Part shown: positions 8,644-15,042 of the stretch, one piece after another
How the letters are laid out: each line of letters begins with the position of its first letter
Position numbering within the stretch: the first letter of the stretch is position 1
Assembly (NCBI GenBank): GCA_013140405.1
Contig: JABFSV010000507.1
Location: forward strand, 1-15,947
Source of the DNA: Methyloglobulus sp.
GTDB taxonomy: Bacteria > Pseudomonadota > Gammaproteobacteria > Methylococcales > Methylomonadaceae
Length of the DNA stretch: 15,947 bases
Direction: 5' to 3'
The notes under the pieces: model-generated
What the model was told of the DNA's origin: nothing
Database searches by the model: none
The model's input: only the letters and a program-made list of their open reading frames with translations
Translations under genes and position numbers: made by a program

Positions 8644-10269
8644 ATGAAAACCACGTTGCTTTATTTGTTGGCTACGCTACTGTTCTGTCTGAATTGGCAA
8701 ACTGCCTGGGCAGAAAAAACCAATTTCGAACAGGTCAAAAAAAATTATTACGACACCCATCCCGGTAAAGGTAGCCATGGTGAGTACTGGCAACCGATCC
8801 CAATTCAAAAATACTGGAATCCCAAGGATTTTTATACGCCCCCGAAAACAATTCAAGGTGAATTCAGCCAGGAAAACTGCGTTGGCTGTCACGAGGCTAC
8901 CACGCCTGGGGCTTACCACGCCTGGAAAAAAAGTGTCCACAGCAATCTGGCTACAATCCGCAACATTCCCGATACCGACGTACGTGCTTATAAAAAGGCA
9001 AAATTGACAGAAGTTGAAAGCAATCTGCACGAACTCGGTTTGCTGGAAAAAGATCAGCCGCTTTCTCAAGTCGGCTGCATCGACTGCCACGGTGGTTTAG
9101 GCAAAAAGACTATCGATCATGCTAAAGACTTGATAATGCCAGACCGCGCTGCTTGCGGAACGTGCCATCAAGATGAATTTGCCGAGGCGGAGTCCGAGAA
9201 GGAGCAAACGTGGCCTCAAAAGCAATGGGATAAAGGCCACCCATCACATGCGGTTGACTGGGCAGCCAATGTTGAAAATGCGGTTTGGGCGGCGATGCCT
9301 GAACGTGAAGTCGCACAAGGCTGCGATTCTTGCCATTATCAACAAAATAAATGCGATGGCTGCCATACCCGCCATACTTTCTCGGTAGCAGAAGCACGCC
9401 AGCCAGAAGCCTGTTCTACCTGCCACAATGGCGCAGACCATAACGAGTTTGAAAACTTCATGCTGTCCAAGCACGGCACACAGTTCTTGACCATGGGTAA
9501 AAGCCAATGGAACTTTGAAGCCCCCCTGAAGGATGCCATCACCAAAGGAGGTTACACTGCGCCGACTTGCCAGCTCTGCCATTTCGAATTTCACGGGGAG
9601 TATTCCCATAATCTGGTGCGTAAAGTCCGTTGGGCATTCAATCCAACGCCAGGCATTGCCGACAACCTGAATCATCCTTGGTTTGAAGATCGCAAGAAAG
9701 CCTGGGTACAGACTTGTACCTTGTGCCATTCCGAAAGTTTTGCCAAGGCTTATTTGGACGCCGCCGATAAAGGCACCATTCAAGGCCTAAAAGTGGAGCA
9801 GGAAGCAAAAAGTGTTATCAAAGCTCTCTATAAAGACGGTTTACTCACAGGACAAAATACTAATCGTCCCGCACCACCTGCGCCTGAAAAAGATGATGCG
9901 GGCGGCTTTTTCCAATTGTTTTGGGCGAAAGGGAATAATCCCAGCCGCGTCGAACGGATTTATGCCGATATGTGGGAGCATGACTTGATCAAGCATTACA
10001 AAGGCATTTTCCATGCGAACCCAGGCGGCTATACCTATACCGAAGGTTGGTCTGCTCTCATGCGCGATTATGCCGAGATTATGGATGAAGACACCAAGTT
10101 GCGCGAGGCAGCAAGAAATAAGTCCGGCACAGACGCTAAAGTGGTTTCCACTACTGGCGGCAGCAGTGACAAGACCGATTACGGTACATTATTGGCTGGC
10201 TTTATCTTGGTCATACTTGGGCTTTTTGTCGGCTACCTTGTCCTCAAACCTAAACAAGAGGATCAATAG
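8644..10269 (+). CDS. haoA: Octaheme hydroxylamine oxidoreductase family protein (HaoA), membrane-anchored
   Basis: 541 residues. A signal peptide ends at about AWA (21-23). Eight CXXCH heme sites follow: C79, C145, C171, C227, C237, C257, C309 and C358 (first Cys of each), the complement of HAO. The fourth (CDSCH, 227-231) corresponds by order to the catalytic P460 heme. The block HANPGGYTYTEGW (457-469) has the tyrosines (Y463/Y465) where HAO cross-links Tyr to that heme, which suggests the oxidative type rather than a reductive Tyr-less homologue. A single hydrophobic helix (about 514-534) followed by a short Lys-rich tail would tether the enzyme to the inner membrane, facing the periplasm. 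Known role of the family: four-electron (or three-electron, to NO) oxidation of hydroxylamine; in methanotrophs this removes hydroxylamine made by methane monooxygenase from ammonia. GAGGGGA precedes ATG at 6-nt spacing. haoB follows immediately. Confidence 0.92.
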   Translation: MKTTLLYLLATLLFCLNWQTAWAEKTNFEQVKKNYYDTHPGKGSHGEYWQPIPIQKYWNPKDFYTPPKTIQGEFSQENCVGCHEATTPGAYHAWKKSVHSNLATIRNIPDTDVRAYKKAKLTEVESNLHELGLLEKDQPLSQVGCIDCHGGLGKKTIDHAKDLIMPDRAACGTCHQDEFAEAESEKEQTWPQKQWDKGHPSHAVDWAANVENAVWAAMPEREVAQGCDSCHYQQNKCDGCHTRHTFSVAEARQPEACSTCHNGADHNEFENFMLSKHGTQFLTMGKSQWNFEAPLKDAITKGGYTAPTCQLCHFEFHGEYSHNLVRKVRWAFNPTPGIADNLNHPWFEDRKKAWVQTCTLCHSESFAKAYLDAADKGTIQGLKVEQEAKSVIKALYKDGLLTGQNTNRPAPPAPEKDDAGGFFQLFWAKGNNPSRVERIYADMWEHDLIKHYKGIFHANPGGYTYTEGWSALMRDYAEIMDEDTKLREAARNKSGTDAKVVSTTGGSSDKTDYGTLLAGFILVILGLFVGYLVLKPKQEDQ

Positions 10270-10273
10270 TCTT

Positions 10274-11281
10274 GTGGCTTGGGTATTGAAAAAAGGTGCG
10301 TTACTATTGATTTGCGGAGCGCTGCTGTTTACTGGCAGCGCGATGTTGATTCAACAAGCCAGGGTTGCTTTTTTTGATGGCGGTGAATCCGAGCAAACAA
10401 GGCCAGCACCGCTTAATGTTACTCTTCTCCATGGGCAAACATCTGATCTACAGGGCGCTTTTCCAGTAGATTCTGTTGATAACTATACTATTGAACGGGG
10501 TGGCAAAGATGCTTTCAGTCTTTTGCTGGCGCATTATAAAGATGACCAGAATCAACAACGCCGTGCCGTGCTGTTCCCTAAAGGTAAACAAGAGGCAAGG
10601 GCGTTGCCAAGCCCTACCGGATTACGACAAGCCATATGGCAAGATGCGGCTAAAGCCATCAGCGAAAACACGCCGAAAGATGCACTGATATTGAGCTGGT
10701 GGGATGATGGGCAGAGAATCCACTTTTTGGGCGGACGGGATGCCTGGGTTAGCAAGCCATCATCGCAAACTTTCATCAGCCCAATTTGGAAGCAATTGCA
10801 GGGAAATTTGTTATTGGCTTCCGATTCCGAACGCGGACAACTATCAAGCATGGCACGTTGGTTGACGATGGATAGCGAGAAGGCTTTAGCAGAAATGCGC
10901 CAGATGTTTGGGTCATCACGACCAATTTATTTGCTCGTCACCAATGACTTGTTAATGCGCCTGGGTGAAATGGTGGACTATGGTGGCACATCGTTAGCGT
11001 TCAGTTCAAAAGCTGTCCCGGCGCATGACAACCTGCATGGCGACATAGCCCAGATCAAGCAGTGGGCTTATGAAGAAGGCAGCGGCAACTATCTGGTGCA
11101 AAAAGAGGGGCTGAATTATCATGTTTGGACGACCCCTAAAGGCTCAGTAACAGAAAACAAATCCCTGCTTGTGCGTCTGCTGCCTTTTGTTGATTCCCTC
11201 AAAAAACTTCCAGAAGGTGTCCATTTGGTCTACCAAAGCCATTGGGGTGGTCATTTGTCGGTATATAGGCTTGATTTGTAG
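10274..11281 (+). CDS. haoB: HaoB, membrane-anchored protein of the haoAB operon
   Basis: 335 residues if started at GTG 10274-10276, 4 bp after the haoA stop. AGAGGA (10257-10262), inside the haoA end, serves as ribosome binding site about 11 nt upstream, so translation is likely coupled to haoA. The frame is open further upstream inside haoA, but that part is only antiframe coding and lacks a good start. An N-terminal hydrophobic helix (about residues 8-26) is followed by a soluble, probably periplasmic domain without Cys-heme motifs or other recognised catalytic signatures. Its identity rests mainly on position directly after haoA, its size and the N-terminal anchor, which match HaoB/Orf2 of methanotrophs and ammonia oxidisers. 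The biochemical role of HaoB is not established. No terminator is visible in the 53 bp before the convergent CBS gene. Confidence 0.8.
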   Translation: MAWVLKKGALLLICGALLFTGSAMLIQQARVAFFDGGESEQTRPAPLNVTLLHGQTSDLQGAFPVDSVDNYTIERGGKDAFSLLLAHYKDDQNQQRRAVLFPKGKQEARALPSPTGLRQAIWQDAAKAISENTPKDALILSWWDDGQRIHFLGGRDAWVSKPSSQTFISPIWKQLQGNLLLASDSERGQLSSMARWLTMDSEKALAEMRQMFGSSRPIYLLVTNDLLMRLGEMVDYGGTSLAFSSKAVPAHDNLHGDIAQIKQWAYEEGSGNYLVQKEGLNYHVWTTPKGSVTENKSLLVRLLPFVDSLKKLPEGVHLVYQSHWGGHLSVYRLDL

Positions 11282-11334
11282 TTTCTGAAAATAAATGAAG
11301 GGGCTGGTAATGCTTTGTCGGAGCGTATGCTGGA

Positions 11335-11760
11335 TTAGTGCCAAGACAGAAGATGAAATGCCGCAATCAAGTTAGCTTGATACACTATGCCCACCAAGCG
11401 TTTTTCGTTGTTTACTATCGGGATTTGTCTAAAGCCTTCATTTGACAACAGAGGAATGAGGTCGATGACATGCGTGCTTTCAGCCAGCATGGTAACGGGA
11501 GATGACATAATATGTCCGACTGATTCCGGTTTATCAGTTGATATGTCAGGTGTGCGCCGTATGAAAGCTCGGAGTCTTTCCTGAAAGGTTTCACGGGTAT
11601 TCATGTTTATGAATTTAAAAAAATCATGCCAGGTAATAATGCCAATAACACGCCTGGATTTGTCGATAACCGGTAATGCCTTAAGATTTTCACGTTGCAT
11701 TAGCTTCCATGCCTCCTCAACATCAGTTCCGTATTCAACCGTTAACAATAATATCTGCAC
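11335..11760 (-). CDS. CBS-domain pair protein, apparently the detached C-terminal half of an HPP-CBS protein
   Basis: 141 residues from GTG 11758-11760. It contains two CBS domains: the first about 7-53 (TVEYGTDVEEAW, LKALPVIDKSRRVIGIIT) and the second about 80-141 (VGHIMSSPVTM, FRQIPIVNNEKRLVGIVY). CBS pairs bind adenine nucleotides or similar ligands and regulate attached transporters or enzymes. The first CBS begins abruptly at its second strand: the usual lead-in (ADI-M-x-x-x-V-x-TVEYGT) is split, with CADI encoded at the end of the upstream HPP frame and TVEYGT in this frame. The two frames overlap by 26 nt. GAGA about 6 nt before the GTG could allow coupled reinitiation, so a separate protein is possible. 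Otherwise this is the out-of-frame remnant of a formerly fused gene. Confidence 0.75.
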   Translation of the reverse strand: MQILLLTVEYGTDVEEAWKLMQRENLKALPVIDKSRRVIGIITWHDFFKFINMNTRETFQERLRAFIRRTPDISTDKPESVGHIMSSPVTMLAESTHVIDLIPLLSNEGFRQIPIVNNEKRLVGIVYQANLIAAFHLLSWH

Positions 11761-12481
11761 AGCTTATCTCGGTGCTGTGCCGCTTAACGCTTTGCATCTG
11801 GACATCGGCCAGCAATCTACTTAGATCCCCAGTGCTGACATCCATAAATGTATCCATTTTCTGTAGCACCTGTTCCACGTCTTGCTCAGAAATTCCAGGT
11901 TGTTGGGTAAGCTCAACGATAGGGTCGTTATTGCTGTTTTTGTAAGATTTTCGGGGTCTAATTGGGTACTCATGGCGCAACAACCAACGGTTGACGACAA
12001 TAGCCAAAACCAGCATGACCGCTATATTTAAGCTTACTGGCAGCAGTACAAAACCGTAGCCTAATGATACGATTGAATCGCCTGATATGACGGGTGTCAG
12101 CGCGGATGCAGCGCCAGGTGGATGGAGGCAACGCAATAGCAACATGGCAAGGACACTGCCGCCGACGGCAAATGCTGATGCGAAAGCCGTATCGGATACA
12201 ATTTGGGCGCAAACAATTCCGATAGCCGTCGATACCAGTTGTCCCCCGACCAGGGGCCACGGCTGTGCAAGTGGGCTGTTAGGGATAATAAAAACAATGA
12301 CCGCTGATGCCCCCATTGAAGCGATGAGCATTGGATAAGCAGTGGGTAGGGTGAATTGCTGAGATACCCATGCCATTGCCAGTATGACAGTGAAGCACGA
12401 AGCGACAGAAAGAAGTTTTCCCTTGAAACTCAGGTTTACTGGGTCAACGGGTATGGCACGAATAAGCCTGTTAATGTTCAC
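11735..12481 (-). CDS. HPP-family integral membrane protein (frame ends at CBS junction)
   Basis: 248 residues from GTG 12479-12481, the most upstream start in this frame; no strong ribosome binding site. It starts 17 bp after the reductase stop. The HPP-domain membrane region (about 20-165) shows MGASAVIVF (56-64), SPLAQPWPLVGGQ (69-81) and the name-giving LHPPGAASAL (119-128). A cytosolic linker (170-240) ends in ISCADI, where a CBS domain would normally begin, then goes out of frame and stops. Cyanobacterial and chloroplast HPP proteins have been reported to transport nitrite. That activity would fit the haoAB/hemoglobin setting here, but substrate is inference. The residues after CADI (IVNG) look like out-of-frame read-through rather than conserved sequence. 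Membrane domain appears intact. Confidence 0.82.
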   Translation of the reverse strand: MNINRLIRAIPVDPVNLSFKGKLLSVASCFTVILAMAWVSQQFTLPTAYPMLIASMGASAVIVFIIPNSPLAQPWPLVGGQLVSTAIGIVCAQIVSDTAFASAFAVGGSVLAMLLLRCLHPPGAASALTPVISGDSIVSLGYGFVLLPVSLNIAVMLVLAIVVNRWLLRHEYPIRPRKSYKNSNNDPIVELTQQPGISEQDVEQVLQKMDTFMDVSTGDLSRLLADVQMQSVKRHSTEISCADIIVNG

Positions 12482-12498
12482 CGTGTTTAACTGATTGT

Positions 12499-13470
12499 TT
12501 AGTTAGGCGAAATCAGGAATGCATCGGTATAAATGTCTGCTATTGAAGCACCTTTGAGAAAGGATTGTTTTTTCATTTGATTGACCATTTCAGGATGGCC
12601 GCAGAGAAATACCCGCCAGCTATTTAAATCAGCAAGTTGGGAAAACACGCAGTCATTCACTCGGCCAGCCGAAAAACCACCAGGAACTTGGTTGCCAGAT
12701 ACGCAGGGCGTGTAATGAAAGTTTGTATATTGTTCAGTAAGCTGGCGCATTTCGTCAATTCTGTAAAGGTCTTCAACTTCACGGCTACCATGAAAAAGAT
12801 GGATAGGGCCGGAATGCCCGTGTGAGAGTGCATCCGTCAGGATTCCAGCTAACGGTGCCAAACCAGTCCCCGTCCCAACCAGCAATATGCCTTGCTCATG
12901 CCGCTCAGGAATATAGAAACAATGTCCACGCGGTTCCGAGACAGCGATTGAATCGCCAACACTGACTTCATCGTGCAGCCATGTGCTGAATATGCCGTCT
13001 GGCAAGCGGCGGATATGAAATTCCAGCGTATTCGATTTTTGCGGAATATTGGCGATTGAATAACTGCGTGTCAGGCCATCATTTCTTTGCAAATTAACAA
13101 ACTGTCCGGCATTGAATTCAAAGGCATCGTCAAATGCGATGATTAATAGGATAGTATTCCTGTTGAGTAACGTGTTGACGACGACAGTTCCCATCCTATA
13201 AAACTCCGATTGGTCGGGGAGTTTTATGTGCATGTCCTGCTCTGGGTAACACTGGCAGGCCAGAAAATAATTCTGTTTTATCAGGGTGTTTTTTAACCCA
13301 GACTGGGCGGATGACGGCGGTGTTACGTCCGTGCTGCGTAACATGCAGCTATGACAGGTGCCTTTTTTGCAAGCATAGGAAAGATTAATATTTTCCCGCA
13401 ACAACGCATCGAGAACAGTCTCGTCCGGCTGGCAAGCAAAATTATTTTGTTCAATGGTTAAAGTAAACAT
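12499..13470 (-). CDS. Ferredoxin-FAD-NAD(P)H oxidoreductase (electron-transfer reductase)
   Basis: 323 residues from ATG 13468-13470. A GTG nine bases upstream is possible, but AAAAGG is correctly spaced only for the ATG. The N-terminal plant-type [2Fe-2S] domain (1-88) has C34-X4-C39-X2-C42-X29-C72. The FAD domain (about 92-190) has the RSYSIAN flavin motif and SEPRGHCFY. The NAD-binding domain (about 195-323) has LLVGTGTGLAPL and the C-terminal FLCGHPEMV. This order is that of MmoC, benzoate dioxygenase reductase and phenol hydroxylase reductase. No oxygenase is nearby; instead it lies 72 bp after a truncated hemoglobin gene on the same strand. The simplest reading is a dedicated NAD(P)H-dependent reductase for that hemoglobin, together doing what a one-chain flavohemoglobin does. 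Partner assignment is inference. Confidence 0.9.
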   Translation of the reverse strand: MFTLTIEQNNFACQPDETVLDALLRENINLSYACKKGTCHSCMLRSTDVTPPSSAQSGLKNTLIKQNYFLACQCYPEQDMHIKLPDQSEFYRMGTVVVNTLLNRNTILLIIAFDDAFEFNAGQFVNLQRNDGLTRSYSIANIPQKSNTLEFHIRRLPDGIFSTWLHDEVSVGDSIAVSEPRGHCFYIPERHEQGILLVGTGTGLAPLAGILTDALSHGHSGPIHLFHGSREVEDLYRIDEMRQLTEQYTNFHYTPCVSGNQVPGGFSAGRVNDCVFSQLADLNSWRVFLCGHPEMVNQMKKQSFLKGASIADIYTDAFLISPN

Positions 13471-13542
13471 AATGTGCACCTTTTATGCAAGACTCAAGGA
13501 CGACTGGTTGATCGCCCTTGTGACTGACTAAAGCGGTTTTGG

Positions 13543-13911
13543 TTATCTCCCCAAAACATCTTTCCGCGTACTTTCAGCAATTGCCGCAGCCTCTGCAATC
13601 AGGTCTTCCGGCACTTTCAATTCCACGAGAGTGGCGCCCAAGTGTTCCATGACGGCATTAAAATGATCTTCATTCAGTCCTATTTTGACCAGACCAGCAT
13701 GGGCATTCCGCATATCCTGTCCTGTATAGTTGTTGGGGCCGCCGAAAGCCATAGTAAAGAACGCCTTTTGCTTGGCTATTTGCTTGTCCATGTCGGCGTT
13801 GTCAAAAAACCGGTTGATACGGTAATCGTTCAGTACTTTGCGGTAAAAAACATTAACAGCTGCATCCACGGCTGGCTCGCCGCCGATTCTTTCATAGAGT
13901 GTTTCGCTCAT
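13543..13911 (-). CDS. glbN: Group I truncated hemoglobin
   Basis: 122 residues, cytosolic, normal length for TrHbN. Features seen: the early Gly pair (IGG, 9-11), B10 Tyr as Y23 (FYRKVL), E-helix Q44/Q48 in KQIAKQKAFF, the GGPNNYTGQDM turn (57-67) and proximal His H71 (RNAHAGL). A polar Tyr/Gln distal pocket like this is associated with NO dioxygenation in mycobacterial TrHbN. GGAG lies 7 nt before the ATG. It is the first gene of a minus-strand cluster with a ferredoxin-type reductase, an HPP membrane protein and a CBS protein. A divergent Cys-rich regulator starts 210 bp away. Probable role (inference): NO conversion to nitrate, or reduction of nitrogen oxides, near the site of hydroxylamine oxidation. 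Confidence 0.92.
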   Translation of the reverse strand: MSETLYERIGGEPAVDAAVNVFYRKVLNDYRINRFFDNADMDKQIAKQKAFFTMAFGGPNNYTGQDMRNAHAGLVKIGLNEDHFNAVMEHLGATLVELKVPEDLIAEAAAIAESTRKDVLGR

Positions 13912-13997
13912 CAGTTGTCTCCAGATTTGAAGGTAAAATTTCCGTCGCTATTTCAAAAACGCGACCAATAAGTAGCGATTGGTGTGGCTACGAAAAA

Positions 13998-14026
13998 ATA
14001 ATAGCTAATAAATACAATTTATACAA
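13998..14026 (-). promoter_or_regulatory. Candidate promoter of hemoglobin cluster
   Basis: On the minus strand, TTGTAT (plus-strand 14021-14026), 17-bp spacer, TATTAT (13998-14003). Transcription would begin near 13991, giving an 80-nt leader with a TCGCTA/TAGCGA dyad (13945-13950, 13973-13978). The -35 box overlaps one inverted copy of the TTTATTGT motif. Confidence 0.48.
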
Positions 14027-14085
14027 TAAAAATATGTTATAAGTTTTATATTTATTGTTTCATAGGCTATAATTTTCTTTATTGT
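14023..14085. repeat. Three TTTATTGT motifs across divergent promoters (candidate operator)
   Basis: ACAATAAA at 14023-14030 (inverted copy) and TTTATTGT at 14051-14058 and 14078-14085 (direct copies, both followed by T) are spaced 28 and 27 bp apart start to start. The first overlaps the -35 of the hemoglobin promoter. The second lies between the -35 and -10 of the regulator promoter, and the third at its expected transcription start. This layout is what autoregulation by the divergently encoded regulator would look like. AT-rich background reduces certainty; isolated copies were also noticed at 1425-1432 and 4110-4117. Confidence 0.42.
14045..14073 (+). promoter_or_regulatory. Candidate promoter of the winged-helix regulator gene
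   Basis: TTTATA (14045-14050), 17-bp spacer, perfect TATAAT (14068-14073). Predicted start near 14080, leader about 42 nt, with AAGGA at 14111-14115 before the ATG. It is back to back with the hemoglobin promoter. Confidence 0.48.
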
Positions 14086-14121
14086 TATGATAATTAAACA
14101 AATTTTCAAAAAGGAAACTTT

Positions 14122-14757
14122 ATGGCCGATCAAATAGGCTCACGTCAGCGCCAAATTTTAGAACTGCTGCTTGAAAATAAAGAAGGGCTTTGCATTGATG
14201 AAATGGCTAAGGCATTACACATTTCGCGCAATGCGGTTCAGCAACATATTTCCGTGCTTGAACTTGAGGGCTATCTTCAGGCGGGTGAGTTAAATAAAAC
14301 AGCAGGCCGTCCAGTGCGGCGTTATGTGTTGACCGAAGCGGGCATCAACAGTTTTCCAAAGCAATATGCCTGGTTTTCTAAGCTCATGCTGACCGACCTG
14401 AAAAGCGAAATTGGCCCTGAAGCGTTTCAGCGTTACATGTACAAGCTGGGAAATAACTTGTCACAAAGTTACAAATATCGGTTTACGGGAAAGAAGCCGG
14501 CCGAGCGCCGCGAAGAATTATTGAAAATAATGGACGATTTGGGTTTTAAGACTGGTAGCAAGGCTGACCAAAGCGGCATTGAACCACCGACTATTAAAGC
14601 CTATAACTGTATTTTCCATGACTTGGCTCAAAAGCATAATGAGATTTGTCAGTTTGATATAGCCCTTATGTCTGCCTTGCTAGAACAGGATGTCGAGCTT
14701 TCGGAATGTATGGCAAAAGGGAGTGGAGTGTGTTGTTTTAAAATCACCAACAAATAA
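14122..14757 (+). CDS. Winged-helix transcriptional regulator with C-terminal cysteine cluster (SufR-like architecture)
   Basis: 211 residues. The N-terminal winged helix (about 6-75) has the recognition helix in ISRNAVQQHISVLE (34-47) and the wing in GRPVRRYVLTEAG (62-74), as in ArsR/DeoR-type regulators of the COG2345/SufR group. The middle is helical. The C-terminus carries C163, C176, C196, C204 and C205, in contexts NCIFHDLAQ, EICQFD, ECMAKGSG and VCCF, which fits an Fe-S cluster site. Spacing C-X12-C-X19-C-X7-C shares the first interval with SufR but differs afterwards, so it is probably a paralogous sensor rather than the suf-operon regulator; no suf genes are present. AAGGA precedes ATG by 6 nt. 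Divergence from the hemoglobin cluster suggests it controls that cluster and itself, perhaps responding to NO or oxygen (inference). Confidence 0.85.
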   Translation: MADQIGSRQRQILELLLENKEGLCIDEMAKALHISRNAVQQHISVLELEGYLQAGELNKTAGRPVRRYVLTEAGINSFPKQYAWFSKLMLTDLKSEIGPEAFQRYMYKLGNNLSQSYKYRFTGKKPAERREELLKIMDDLGFKTGSKADQSGIEPPTIKAYNCIFHDLAQKHNEICQFDIALMSALLEQDVELSECMAKGSGVCCFKITNK

Positions 14758-14763
14758 TATTAA

Positions 14764-14793
14764 CCCAGGATCATAATCGCGATAATCCGGGGT
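14764..14793. terminator. Possible hairpin between convergent genes
   Basis: ACCCAGGAT (14764 onwards, first A at 14763) can pair with ATCCGGGGT (14785-14793) with one internal mismatch and a 13-nt loop. It lies between the regulator stop and the fdsD stop. No T run follows on either strand, so intrinsic termination is only a weak proposal. Confidence 0.28.
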
Positions 14794-14801
14794 CATTCGA
14801 T

Positions 14802-15032
14802 TCAAAAACCATTGATTTCGATTGATTGGAGTTTTTTTACGGCCTGCGCTGCCAACGGACTTAGCCCTTCACCATTGTCGTTGATATGTTTGATAATGGC
14901 CTTTCTCATGCGCGGGTCCCATGACCGCAGGATATGTTTTTTTACGCCTTCAGCAGCGATTTCTTTGTCACTTTCTGAATTAAAGAAGTCGGCAATATCA
15001 TTGGCCATTTTAATCAATTTTTCGATGTGCAT
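14802..15032 (-). CDS. fdsD: Formate dehydrogenase delta subunit
   Basis: 76 residues, all-helical, no cysteines. The sequence matches the small FdsD family: MHIEKLIKMANDIADFF at the N-terminus, a central LRSWDPRMRKAI, and LSPLAAQAVKKL near the C-terminus. Length is typical. It starts 10 bp after the fdhD stop on the same strand, the usual last position of fds operons (G-B-A-C-D). The subunit is associated with NAD-dependent molybdenum formate dehydrogenase and is thought to help assembly or stability. No clear ribosome binding site; translation is probably coupled to fdhD. Confidence 0.9.
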   Translation of the reverse strand: MHIEKLIKMANDIADFFNSESDKEIAAEGVKKHILRSWDPRMRKAIIKHINDNGEGLSPLAAQAVKKLQSIEINGF

Positions 15033-15042
15033 TTAAGCTGGA

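Noticed and set aside
9244..9783. Long antisense frame (179 codons) within haoA.
   Set aside because: haoA on the other strand has eight heme motifs in frame, so the antisense frame is a by-product of its codon use.
10013..10273. Upstream extension of haoB into haoA from an ATG at 10013.
   Set aside because: It would overlap haoA by more than 250 bp; the extension has no conserved-looking sequence and removes the N-terminal position of the membrane helix.
12499..13470. Reductase as MmoC of soluble methane monooxygenase.
   Set aside because: No mmoX/Y/Z/B genes are near it, and its neighbour is a truncated hemoglobin gene; general family similarity does not justify the name.
13945..13978. 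TCGCTA/TAGCGA dyad in the hemoglobin leader as a riboswitch or attenuator.
   Set aside because: Only six base pairs, with no alternative structure or terminator; no known riboswitch core seen.
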